From the NCBI GenBank assembly GCA_001466705.2, contig LATX02000200.1:1240001-1304000 (forward strand): 64,000 nt of DNA. Reading direction: 5' to 3'. The notes under the pieces were generated by a model. That model worked only from the letters and a program-made list of their open reading frames with translations, made no database searches and was not told the origin of the DNA. This document shows positions 45,817-57,800 of this stretch, one piece after another (positions within the stretch are counted from its first letter, which is position 1; every line of letters begins with the position of its first letter). The DNA comes from Moniliophthora roreri. Its lineage: Eukaryota; Basidiomycota; Agaricomycetes; Agaricales; Marasmiaceae. Made by a program: the position numbers and the translations under genes.

Positions 45817-46859
45817 GCGGTGCGTTCTCTTTTCTTTTTTTGTAAGCATGGTCACTGATTAATCTTGGAAGCCATTTTCAGGACACCGAGTGCAAAGTCG
45901 ACATCTTCGAAGCTGCTCAAATTGAACAGCTCGGGGGCATCGACCATGGAGGACTGGTACTGATCCTTCTATTGAGTGGGATTATTTGTCCAGTGTCGAC
46001 AACCGACAGGGTGGCCAAGGAAATGGGGAAAACTCACATTGGGCACATGCTTTTGGAGAGAATGGATGTATATTGGTGGAACAAGTCAAGATTGGATGAC
46101 GAGTTCAATCACTTCAACAACGTAGTCGCCACCATTCTGGAATTCAATGCTGAAGGGTATCTGAAAACCAAACACCCCAAGATTGCTCATTCCCTCACTG
46201 CGGTCTGGCCACACAGAGAGATATCAGAGTATCTGCATAACTCACCGGGAGATACGCTAGACTCTATCTATCCCTCACTGCATGGCGACTACAATGTCGT
46301 GGATGTATTGCGGCTTAGGCTTTGGGGAAACTGTCATATGGGATGGGAGTATATGGATTCAGTCAGTCTCTATCGAGACTGTGGTTGTAGCATTTGGCAG
46401 GCGATTGTAGGTAGTATCATTCATTCGGTGAGTTAGTGCTTTTATTTGAGAAAATAGATACTGAATTATTCTCAGCCTGTCACATCATTCGATCCAGACC
46501 TCAACGTCATCAAATCTCAATTCCTCAGAGTGCAAATATTGTCTGAAGTAAAGGGCCGCAGGAGTAAGGATGGTACCTTATCAACGCGGGTGACATTCTC
46601 CTTGGATGGGATCGCCGAAGTCGGCAGGCTTCCTCTTGAAGGTAGAATTGTTATGTTGCATGTTCCAGAAGATGTCCTTGATATTATGAAGACGCAGGTG
46701 TGTATCATGTTTTATATAACACTGTTTCTTTCTCACCATGTAAATCAAGAACAATGTTGAATGCCACGAGCATGAAGATAATATGCCTGCAGATAGTGAA
46801 ACTGCGACGTTAGCCTCAGTCGATGAAATGGAGGTGACGGGAATGCTCCAGGGCTTATG
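45817..46859 (+). pseudogene. XPG/FEN-like nuclease, 3' part, continued after element C
   Basis: After an acceptor (TTTTCAG at about 45882) the frame reads CKVDIFEAAQIEQLGGIDHG then GLVLILLLSG. This matches the helix-hairpin-helix entry of Rad2/XPG nucleases (..LT-x-D-G-L-V-L-x-A-L-L-S-G-G-D-Y). Further frames (IGHMLLERMDVYWWNKSRLD, WEYMDSVSLYRDCGCSIWQA) and a last pair of exons reach LQGL with a stop at 46857-46859. With 31073-31639 this makes a split, decayed gene. The nuclease fold is moderately supported; the C-terminal half is unrecognised. Confidence 0.45.
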
Positions 46860-47289
46860 AATGAACATCTGATGGCTGTAACAACTACTTGATCGACTGT
46901 AAGATACGAATCAGACACTGTGAAGATAATGCACAATAAGAGTGCCATAGTATGAATGAACTTGTCTATTGTACAAAGATCAGACCTAAAGGTATTATGT
47001 CTTGCTGAAAAAAAAGGCTCCTGAAGTTGACACTGATTCAAGGAGTAAATTCCTTCAGGTACTCAAGAAGACCGGATGCCCCACGTTCTGCCTTATCTCT
47101 AGGCACACTATCCAGTACATTCTCACCATATTGCTGAATGTAGCAGTACCTGTCTTCGGCAGAGGCAAACCAGCTATGTCCACAACCAAGAGCAGTGATC
47201 ATGTCGCCATGGCCAATCTTATGCTGACAGGGATTTCATCAGCAGCAACATGCAAAGATTGGAATAAGAGGGTGTACCTTGAAACCAGG
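46860..47289. other. Spacer between two gene relics
   Basis: A plus-strand frame (47002-47364) and several minus-strand frames are open, but none is convincing on its own. The minus frames may be the eroded 3' end of the next gene. Confidence 0.3.
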
Positions 47290-48664
47290 TGGTCGTTCAT
47301 TATTGCATTCTTTCATCGCTGTGACAGCAAACCTCCATTGATCATAGACTTGTTTAGGTGGTAGAGTCTTGCCTCATTTATCCTGGAAGTCCTGCCATCC
47401 TGTCATTTGCTGCAGCTTCTGTCTAACCCAATTAATGTTTTCTGGCTTCCCTCCTCTCCCGTTCTGCTTTCCCTTTCCGGAACCTTTGATGCTAGTGTTC
47501 TAGATAGTAGATAGCAGGTAAGTACCAGATGAGCTCAGTACAATTGATACTCACTGCAGTCACATCCAGATATATCGGCACGAGGTCTGCAAGATCGCTA
47601 TTGTTGGCATTTGCCAGAAGGTAAGGTGGGTCATATTCTGACTGTTCAGGATGCTTAGGATTGAATCCCTTGCAGAACTTAATCTCCCAATTCGCCTTCT
47701 CGTCATTGTGGAAAGTTAGTATCACGGAAGAATTGCCTGATAATTTTTAGGGAAGGCTGTCTACATTATTTAAGAAATAGGGTCTCACCGAGTATTGCAG
47801 CATTACTCTTCTGCAACTGAATCATGAGTTCCTTGGCAGCAATCAATCCCTTGCCATTCTGCCAATTGTCGTGAACAATTGTTGCGCAGACCTTAGCCAT
47901 CTGAGCTTGGTTAGAAGAGGTATAGTCGGAGCATTTGTCCATAACAAGAACAGTCAAGAGCTAATTTTGCAACTTAAATAGATTCCAAGGATTGTAGTTC
48001 ACTGCTTATGCGATAAGTCGCTGCTGCGGAAGTAACAAGGCTACTTGCTGGCTGTTGAATGGATTGTAGGAGTTGGGACTGCGGGGAATGGTAAGTAACT
48101 TGCACGAATTCAAATCATCCCAGTCACTCACAAGTTCTCGTGGATCCATACCAGCAGTGATACCAGGGAGCAGCCCTGTACTAGCATCGGAACAAGCAAT
48201 AGCCATGTTAAGAATGGCTGGAGGTACATTGCTGACAGTGGTAGGTGTAGTGTGAGGATTGACATTAGCTGGTGGAAAGATGGAAGGCGATCCAAAGGTT
48301 TGGCTGGGCATTGTGGGGAGCTGGCTTGCGGTCTCGCTTCAGTTCCTGTTTGCACTGTTGCTCCACCCATGGATGCTCTTCCGTGGTGTACTGGTGAGGA
48401 AGCTGTTCTTTCGGTCGAGGACATGCTGAATTAAAACTTCCTTCTTTTGGCATGCAATCGCTTTGTGTTCAGCGCCGCAGATACTGGCAGGCCATGTTTC
48501 TCATCGTGTCAGGATGAGCTCGACAAGCTGAGGCTTTGTCTGCTTCCTGGAAGAGAGGTGAGAGATAGTTTATGCCTCGGGTTTAACATGTAAAGGACTC
48601 ACTCAATGTCTTCCTGTTCATAGGCACGAGGTGTCGAAGAGACTTGTTTGCTACTGCTGTTCAT
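47290..48664 (-). pseudogene. Broken multi-exon gene of unknown function
   Basis: The start is ATG at 48662-48664 (MNSSSKQVSSTPRAYEQEDI). After an intron it reads KQTKPQLVELILTR, which resembles a SAP-like helix, then a TGA, then ETWPASICGAEHKAIACQKK. A Ser/Pro-rich segment follows (MPSQTFGSPSIFPPANVNPH). Later exons are SDYTSSNQAQMAKVCATIVH (about 47920), ILTFHNDEKANWEIKFCKGF (about 47720) and KPENINWVRQKLQQMTGWQD (about 47450). Conserved-looking exons with donors and acceptors, but at least three in-frame stops, indicate a relic. I do not know the family. Confidence 0.4.
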
Positions 48665-49572
48665 GGTGCTTGGTTAATGGGAGACAAAGAAGAGAAGAGC
48701 GAAAGTGGGATATGATCGGTTCTCAACATTTATGCCTGTGCAGTCAATTTGTTTAGACACAGATTGGACACATGTACGATACAGTTGGACAAGTGTAACA
48801 TCTTTCCTCTGCGTCGATCAGACGGGTTGCTTTCTCTCGATCGTGGATGCAAACGATGTCTGGAGGACAAACATCCACTCTGGGACCCTGCCTGCATGTT
48901 TGAAGCTGCATGAAATGTTCCAACCAGTAGAAATAGACTAGAGCCAGCTCCATTCTGTGCTCTTGAGGCATCAGAGAATTTTTTTCGCAATTAGAAGGTG
49001 AAGGTAGCCTCAGTTTCGTTCACGACTCGAGCCGGACATTCACACAGTGTCCAGAGACACATTTCGCTTTCTGTACAGAGTGCTTCTGCACTATTTCTAT
49101 TCTGAGGCATCGTTTCTGTTTAGGGCTACGTACGGCAAACTGTACAGAGCTCGAGTACCCATGGGTCCCTCGAGCTCATTGTGCCACCAGACAGACCGGA
49201 CAGATCGGACCGAGTGGGACAGGCGTCGAGGGAGGGTACGGGGTATGCACATGATGGTACCCGCGCGCGAGGGTACGTTGACACTGTTTATACATGTGTA
49301 CTGTAGTCCCAAAGAGCTGGTTCGAGGAAAGCAGATTCAGAGAAGGCTAAGGAAATCCTGGAAAACTCAGATCAAGCTTCCGATGTCGAGGTGAAGAAAT
49401 CAGAAGCTGAGATTCTCGATGACAGTTAGTCCCTAGCGGACAAAACATAATACGGTTTACTTCAAAAAGTGGGATTGAACATAGGGGTACATAGTGTGAT
49501 TATAATCGAAGGCTAGATTAATCAGAAAACACGTTCGAGGTTGAAAAGAGTGAAGTCAGCGAGCGGTCGCTT
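48665..49572. other. Intergenic region without recognised gene
   Basis: Short frames at 48705-48941 and 49047-49394 have no recognisable content. A 9-bp inverted repeat (GAGCTCGAG ... CTCGAGCTC) brackets a short spacer near 49148-49178. Confidence 0.35.
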
Positions 49573-52500
49573 TCAAGAGTCCCAGATTGCGCCAAACGCC
49601 GGAATACCTCTGCTCATCATCCCATATACTACCTTCCTCGTTAGCTTCTGATTGGAGATGACGCAGACAGCCTCCGCATTGAATTCGCGCACCAAGCGGT
49701 ATGTCAACTTGACCATGTCTGGTTTTCCATGTGTACGGGTATCTGATCAACCTGCATCAGTATCATGTTAATAGTTATCTAGAAAATGCCCACCATAAAT
49801 GACGGCGTCCGGCGATTTCTCCAGAAGGTCGTCAACCAGCTTGTCGCCAAAAGTCTTACGGACATTAGGTGATGTCCAAAGCAACCGAATGGGTACGCGT
49901 TGCTCTAAAATGCAAGGTGCACATGGACCGATACCGCTGCCTGTCGCAACGAAAACCAGACGTCTGAACAGTGGGACAATACGCAAGACCCCTACGTCCA
50001 CGTGCTTGTGTATTAGCCAGCGTGACGAGCCGCGAAATTGGGGAGAAGTCTCACCGCATGTTGGTATACCTCGGATCCATAACTTTGTAGGCGGGTTTTC
50101 AATCTGCTTGGATGTCCAGTCTCCTGCCCTTGATACCACAAGGGAGTAGCCGGTCTTGCCAGGTTCAGGAATGGTGGCGAATCCGTGCCATTCCATGAGT
50201 GGACTTTCTGAGATGCGAACAAAAGATCCTGCCACAGGTGTCACTGGACGCAATATAAATCAGTCCACACACTTGACTATAGTGATAGATTTACCTCCGT
50301 AGTCAAAGTAAAATCGGACTGCGTGATTCGATAGCACTTCACTGCGCACGTTGACTTTCCTGAGCCTGAGCCAGGGAAGAATAAGAGAGCCTGATACAAA
50401 TTCATTAGTTCGTTGAATTGACACCTCATTGAGTTGGCCAACCTGTGAGAACTACCAATAACCAGAAGGCCGGCGTCGTCTTCATAGCGTGACTCAAGGG
50501 CTGTCCAGGCTCTTTGTAGTCGTTGATGAGCAAGATCACCTATAATTATGAAATCATTAACCTGATTGTGGTTCAAAGAGTGAAAAAAAAAAAAACTAAC
50601 CTGCGCCCAGACCATAGCAGCTGCACTCCAACCAAGGAAGCGATGTACGCGCCTGCCGCCATCTATGAGTAAAGGATGGGAGAATGATTAATGTAGTACG
50701 CACTCAAATGAATCATGCTTCTTAGTTCGTAGGTCTGGGTGCGCAAAGACGACGATCCCGAGCAGGAATATCATGATCCAGTAGGTGACAGCGAGTGTTG
50801 CCACCGAGATCTGAAATGGGTAAGCACCCGATCTTTTCGTTGCATTTAGAACACACACCCGGCCACCATCAACTAGTTCCTTGGTTGCTTTTCCGGTGAA
50901 CAGGACAAGCCAGAGAACTCCGGAAATGGCACAACCAGAGTGGAGGCCACCAATATGGTACACTCGAGCACATACACGGCGTATCGCTAACGGCCATCTG
51001 TTTCAAGATTCCGTTAGTCACCGTATCACCACCGGGAACGGAGCATCAACTTACGAAGTGGGAACGGCGCAGGAGACATTGAAGAAGGCGTTGATAATAT
51101 AATCCTGGCGCATAAGGATAGCACAGAATAAATTTGCTACTACGATTTCACCTATTTTTGGAAGAGATGCGCCGCGCACGCAGACCGCGATGAAGATCGC
51201 CATATTGACGACGAAAATGACACCGAAGAGGCGGCGATACAAAGTGAATATTTGATGTCGAAGGTTCCGGACGTAATGTCCTTGTGTTTTGTCTGGAATC
51301 TCGTCATCCAGATAGCCTTCCCATGCTAGTCCTTTCTCGAATGTACTAGGAGACATTTGACTCTCTAGTTGCACCTTCCTGTCCTTCTCGTCCAGGGCCT
51401 TAGTCCCTACGCTATCAGGAAGTGAGGACTCAGAGAAGGGGGGAGGTTGAATGTTCGTCAAATTCGGTACTTCCATAGTGTCGGACAATCTGGCAGTAAT
51501 GTGAAGATAAACCGGTTTCGGATTGGCAGGCAAAGCAATCTGTATGGTGCGTTCGGCCCAGTTAGATCCGTCCAATAAGGATGATATCGCCTCAGTAACC
51601 TGCAAGGGAATAACGGGGGTCGATGGGACAATACTTTTCTCTCCTTGGAGATGATCCAATGCAAGTTGACGGAGAGCCCTCTTGTCGTTCTTTCCGTTCC
51701 TGGGAGCCAAGATTAGACTTCAATACCGCATGATTCGGAAAAGAATGTCAACATACGGGGTCTTTGGAAACTCATCCATCGTCAGAATGCGTGTCGGTAC
51801 AGCGTAGTACGGTTGGATTTTAGCGGCTGCTGTTGTCACCGCAATTTGATCGACACTTGCTGGGGTCGCAAATCCCCAAAGTACCCCATCGATCAGCAGT
51901 GCTACTGCAGCTTGAATGCCAGGGCAAGTCTGCCATCTCGTGAGCCGAAGAGTCCGAAGTTTTAGATCATGTACGCACTTCCATTGCTGCTGCCACTCCA
52001 TCGAGCTCCACGCGAAAACCCTGAATTACTGGCTGAGATGAATCATATAACGTAGAACTTGATGGTACAAACCTTGACTTTGACTTGATCATCTATTCTT
52101 CCAAGATGCTCCAGTCCTCCCGTAGAAAGCCAACGTCCGAGGTCACCGGTATTAAACATCATGGAACTTATCTATGTCAGGCCATATTTAGAACATCTAT
52201 GGTTGGTGAGACTGACCCGTCGTTCACGAATGGATCAAGTTTATATCTTTCAGATGTTTTCTCGGGTAGATTCAGGTACCCTCGCGTAATCCCGGCCCCT
52301 CCTGCCCACATTATGCCCTGCTGGCCAATCAATACCGGCTGCATATCTTCATTTAGGACATAAACGGTATTGTTCGGCGTAGGCTTTCCAATGCTCAGAA
52401 CAGTTCCGGGAACGTGCAGCTGCATCGTATTAACAATAGTTATCTAATGGTTTAGATCAGTATTCATCCACATTAACCAGCGGAGTGACATGCCTCGGTA

Positions 52501-53654
52501 GGACCACAACAGTTGTAGAATTGGGCACTCTTCCCCCATGAATCGGCCAAAGCTGCAGAGAAGAATCATTTAGCACGAACACTGCGACGCTTGTAGGAAA
52601 AAACTTACAAACAGGGCATGGCTCCCCTGCTACGGCAACTGTCTCCACATTTGGATATTCGGAAGGTGGATGAGGAAGAAGCATGGAAGGTGTGGCTATG
52701 ACAACTTGAACTGTTTTCATGACTGCTTTCCACTGTTTCGATGACTTTCCGCGAAGACATAAAGTCGCTCCATTGCAAAGACTTCCGAGGATTTCCTGAA
52801 CACGCTATCAGTGACTACGGGAGAAAAAAATGGCAGAAAATGAACAAACCCATGCAGCCATATCAAACGCTATATTCATAAGTTGTGATATGCGCTTACC
52901 AGGTACCAAGCCTAGGTTCCCCGGCGTCAGACACACGACTGTTGTAGGATAAGTCAGCCTCCGTTGGCCAAATCGATAGGAAAGACGACGGACGATTCGT
53001 GACATTGCCATGCTTTACGTCTACGCCCTTAGGTACGCCTGTAGTTCCTGGAGAGGGAGTTAGCGTTCGAAAGCTTCAACGTTAGTCATCGGACATACCA
53101 CTAGTATAGATGATATACACGCTGTCGTCTGCTGATGCGTAGTCCTCGGGTTTCTTCCAGTCAAGGCGCAAGTCGTCCTCCAATAGGATATCCTCCAAAC
53201 AGATGACGGGAACATTGGCGATAACGCGTTCCTTAAACTTGTGCAAAACCAGTACCCCTGCTGCTTGACTGTCCCGTAGAACGTGTTCTATCGTCTTGTC
53301 CGATGCAACGTTGCCATCAAGAGGGACATAAGCCGCCCCGGCCTTGAGGATGGCCAGTATGCCGATTACCATGTGAATAGAGCGTTCCACGAGTAAGCAG
53401 ACGCGACTGCCGCGACCTATGCGGATGGCACGCAGACGTATGGCAAGGGCGTTGGCTTGGTTCTCGAGATCAGCATAAGTGATCCTCTCCTCGAAATCCT
53501 CGACAGCGACGTTCTGAGGATAAGAAGTAGCGAAGGCCTCGAACGCGTGATGCACACAATGGAAAGGAGCGAGAATGATTGCACCTTGACCGAGTTCAAA
53601 AAATGCACTGCGGTCGGCTGGGGTCAGCCCTTCAACAGCGTTGGGAAGATGCAT
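49573..53654 (-). CDS. NRPS-like adenylation domain fused to transmembrane FAD/NAD oxidoreductase (TmpB-like)
   Basis: The layout resembles fungal TmpB/TmpA-type membrane flavoproteins, known from Aspergillus development (family knowledge, moderate certainty). The start at 53654 reads MHLPNAVEGLTPADRSAFFE. Adenylation motifs are AILKAGAAYVPLDG, VYIIYTSG then TGVPKGVDVKHGN, NIAFDMAAW, FYNCCGPTE, GGAGITRGYLNLPEKT, FNTGDLGRW and PRNGKNDKRALRQ. No phosphopantetheine site (LGG-x-S) is visible after it. Membrane segments follow (RRLFGVIFVVNMAIFIAVCV, LAVTYWIMIFLLGIVVFAHP, VHRFLGWSAAAMVWAQ). Then come a flavodoxin-reductase-like part (RRLVFVATGSGIGPCAP) and the ending VVYGMMSRGIPAFGAIWDS, with TGA at 49573-49575. 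About a dozen introns need removal. The substrate is unknown. Confidence 0.8.
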
Positions 53655-54870
53655 GGCTGAGGATATCAGTGACGAGACATGAGCCCCCCGTTGCGCTTAT
53701 AAAGGGTTCATGCTCTCTGTGTACCTTTGGCGAAAAGAGTGGTCGAAACCGATGATATGCCGCGACAAATTCAATTTTTCCGAATAGTAAGTAGGGCCTT
53801 GGTAAGATGCGATACGAGAGCGCCATGTAGATTCGCCACGCGATTTGGAGAACAACAAAGGGGTGGTCCCATGTTAGATTCCATACGGAAAGCTGGGCCG
53901 CGGTCCTGGCTCACGTTGGAATCTAACACCTTCACCTGGAGAATCAGAAAATAGAATGATTGGAGAAGATACGCCTTACAGTAAGCATATGCCAGATGAG
54001 TGGAAAAGACTAATCACTTCGGTACCACGAAATCTCGATTGATACGGATGGAAGTTTTATTACTTTTGGTCAGAACCCTGGGCCTAGTTGCCGCTGGAGA
54101 GTTTGGTTTTGAAATAGACTGACGTGAAGATGAGGACGACGCGGACAGCATTGGGACATTTGTCGGTACTTGGGTATGAGAATATGAAAGCAAAATGGGA
54201 GGATGAGCGCGTGCTGTTTCCGAGTAAGTAGATCAGACTCTCACGATTGCTTGGTGCAAACTGGGATCAAGTCAACATCGGGATCATCAATAAATCGAGG
54301 CCCAACCTGTTACGTTGGTGACGCAATAAGGAAACTAGAGCGAGGAGTTTTCATGCCGACTTCATGCTGTGGTATGCTTCACCGCAAAGGAAACCAAACC
54401 CCAGCTCGAGCTTCATTTCTTTCGGCAAAGCACCCTTATTCACTGGCATTTCAAACTTACCCGGTAGATAATAATACCACCAACACCCACCGATGAACTG
54501 CAGCCACGTTGTGCTTACTCGGAACCTTTCACTTATATTTCGGGCTGTGAAGGATATTCGAGTCCGAGGCGGAGTCGGAGCTTACGGTGAGTGAGCGCAG
54601 TTCGGTGCGGTGATTGTCCAAAGAAACTTTTTTGAGGTATGTGATTTTATGGAAACTTTCGGAGTTACATATACAATACAGTAACTTCCGGAAACAAGAA
54701 GGCACCTGGGACCAGGCGGAAATGTAACTGTACATTGCACGACGACATCTCTGTCAATCCTATCACTGGGTGAAAGAGCCAAATAGTTAGAAAAGAAAGT
54801 GGGCTCCGAGGAGTGTTTGCACCCGATGCCCAAAACATACACTCACAATTGCGTGAATTGCGTGGTATGT
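53655..54870. other. Upstream region of the TmpB-like gene / downstream of RAD50
   Basis: This 1.2-kb spacer between two minus-strand genes contains the promoter of the TmpB-like gene. Short frames (for example 54203-54496) show no domain. A small GAGTCCGAGGCGGAGTCGGAG repeat-like stretch lies near 54560. Confidence 0.4.
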
Positions 54871-57800
54871 TCATCGGAATCGTTGCCTCTCAATCACGGA
54901 CTTCTGCCTGGCGTCACGCGAAACCCTCCTACAAGCCAAATGTCATAAACATTCCTTGAACGAAGGCAAATAGAACATACCAATAGTACTCCATCACATC
55001 ACTTTGGCCAAGCTTCCTCAGGAAATTCTCGTCATGTGTAATGATAATTAGCTGGAAATTCGCATGGTTTTTCCTCTCGTTGATGATACTATCAAGTGTA
55101 AATCAGAGAATTGAGGGCAGAACGCGTGAACAGAGGCCTACTCCACAAGACTGGATGCGAGGGCATCAATATTCTCCGTATCGAGTGCGTTAGTAGGTTC
55201 ATCGAGAGCCAATATTCCGCAATTTTGGCCAAAAGAATCCGAGAGAGCAAGTCGAATGATAATGGAAGCTAGCATCTTCTGACCCGCAGAACAGCGTCCG
55301 CGCATATCCATCTCAACTTGATCCTTTGTCATCACGACCTGGAAGATTGCTAAGTCGGAAGGTCAACGGGAGGATGCGTGAATAGAAACGTACACGATAA
55401 TTGTATGACCTTTTGGATGCACCGCCCTCGACATCGGAACGTATCTTGATGCCGTCGATATCTTCCAAAGTAACGATTAGCAGTCGGAGTGCCTTACAAT
55501 CACAGTTTAAACGCACCGGTTCCTTGATATGTCTTGTTCCAGAGATGTCGCATGGTATCATTGACTTCTTCCATCTTTAGGCTATGATACTTCATGATTG
55601 CACTACATGGCACAGGTATGATTATAAATCTGAGAAAGAAGCATCGAAACGTACTTGTCCAGAGCCTTCGCGTATTTCTCCAAGTCATTATTCGCCATAT
55701 CCGACATCTAGCATATGGTAAGTACAACGGAATCCATGTGATAGTCATTGACATACTTTCACTCTAATCAGCTGGTCGGTGTACCTTTTGTTGATGTCTT
55801 TGAAGTCCTTTTTAAGGTCGTTCTCCCAGGTCTCCAGCTGGCTCTTCTTCGAACTGATTTCACCAGCAATGTGCGAATACTGGAATAGAACTGTTGGACA
55901 AGCATATTCAGTGAAGGGATTTAAGGGCCATACCGAGACCTGGAGTCTGTCTTCCTCCCTCTTGCAAATTGGCCACTGGTCTTCAAAAGTGCGACGGGCC
56001 TTCGCTGCCTCTTCCATGTCGTATTTTTTGATTGCAGCATCGGTGTCCTTGATCTGCTGCTCAAGCTTCCTGACACGTACGTTATCGCGCAAGTTAGCCT
56101 GCAGCAAGTCGCTGTCACTGATGGCCTTGTCGATGGTTTCAATCTCTTTCCGACACTGGGTTTCGCGGTCAGATAAGGTCTTGATATCGGCCTTCTGTTG
56201 TTCCAGTTTTTCCTCGCAATCTTTAATGAGATCATCTCTCCTGTCGCGTACGTATCTATGTGACGACTATGAGTCCATAGGTGGTTGGTTGGTTTGGGAA
56301 GCGGACTTGCCTCTCGATACTCTTATTTAGAGTTTTGAGCTTATCAACACTGAGTCTCATTTCCTGGTACTTTTGTGACTCGTGAGTTTGCTGCCTTTCT
56401 AGGTCTTTATCCTGCTCTTCGTGCTCCGCATCGAGTGCGTCAATCGGACCTTGCGCCTCGGCGACGTGGGCTTCAGCGTCCTATGGTGGAAAGTGAGCTA
56501 AAAACAGGTATTGACTGATGTGACGGAGATATACTCACCTTAAGTTTGCGAGTCATGTCCGCGACATCTTTCTTCCATGTTTCTATTTGTCGTTCAGAGT
56601 TGGTCTTCTCCTTCAATTTGCTCTGAAGTTGTTGTTCTTGCAGTTGCAATGTGTGAAGTTCATTCTCCAAACGGCGCATGACAGAGGCCTGCCGGTCCTT
56701 CTCGAGTTGAATACTTTTGCTTTCTTTCTCCAAGGATTTTCTGAAGAGGGTTCAGATGTCATGAAATAAGATGTTATTCATTACTCACAATTCTTTCGAG
56801 TGGCCATCAATCTCTGATTGCACGTCTTCGGGAGTCTTCGTCGTGCCTGCGGTTGATAGGTCCTTCTCGATGTCAGAGATCTCGGCTTGAAGACGTTCGA
56901 CTTCCTTTTGGAGGCGCCCAATCGTTTTTGAGTGTTCCTTGACTGTCAATAAATCCTTCTGACGGCGCCTAGCGGATTCGAGATCATTGGCGGCCTGCAA
57001 AATGAATTAAAGCAGTGGATATGATCATAAATGGGCATCCTACCTTATCAGACTCCGCTGATGCCTCTGCAACCTTTTTCTCTTGTTCTTCAATCTGGCC
57101 TTCCAAAGTAGGTATATCGCGTTGAAGCTTTTGGCGTTGCATGGCGGCAGGTCGTAACTGCTGAAGACGGTCAAGCTCCTCTGTCCAACCCTCCAGCTCG
57201 CTCTTGATTCGTCCCTGTTCCTCGGCCGAATGTTTGCTAATGTGGTCTTGCATCTGGGAGAAGTGAGACAAAAGGAAGATTACACAGCAATGCAACATAC
57301 CTGCTTCTCGAAAACGGCCATCTCACGAGCATTAAGACCCCGGTTGCATGCCGTGCATGCCTTCTTTTTCTTGCTCTCAGCTAACATGGTCTCGTACACC
57401 TCGCTGCTTCCAGAACTTGTATTTACCAACCTTTAAGTGCCAGAGTTGCTATTAGCAATGTTTCAGAAGACTTGGGTGACGTTAGCTGACTTTTGCAGAT
57501 TCACCACTTCATCACTCGCGACCTTAAGCGCGGCCTCGAGAGTGCCTTCCTCGTATTGCTCGAGCTCCGCAGCGAACTTCCGGTCGAGACCTATACATTG
57601 ACAAAAATGAGCTCTACTAGCGGTGATTAGTGACAAGAAGCTCACGTTTGAGTTCGTTGTTGTTCTCTTCCAGTTGGTGTTTCAAAGTGGACAAAGTGGT
57701 TTCCACGCTCTGTAGGAGTCTGCCGGCCTTGGTGTACGCATCTTCGTACTCCGCGACTTGTTCATCTTGCTGCCTGGACATCCATCAGACTGGAGGGACT

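Noticed and set aside
49148..49178. Short palindrome-like GAGCTCGAG / CTCGAGCTC pair
   Set aside because: Only 9-bp arms, too short to claim a hairpin element or regulatory site.
49047..49394. 115-codon frame with Arg-rich sequence in the 48.7-49.6 kb spacer
   Set aside because: No domain, no exon-like structure and a composition typical of random GC-richer sequence.
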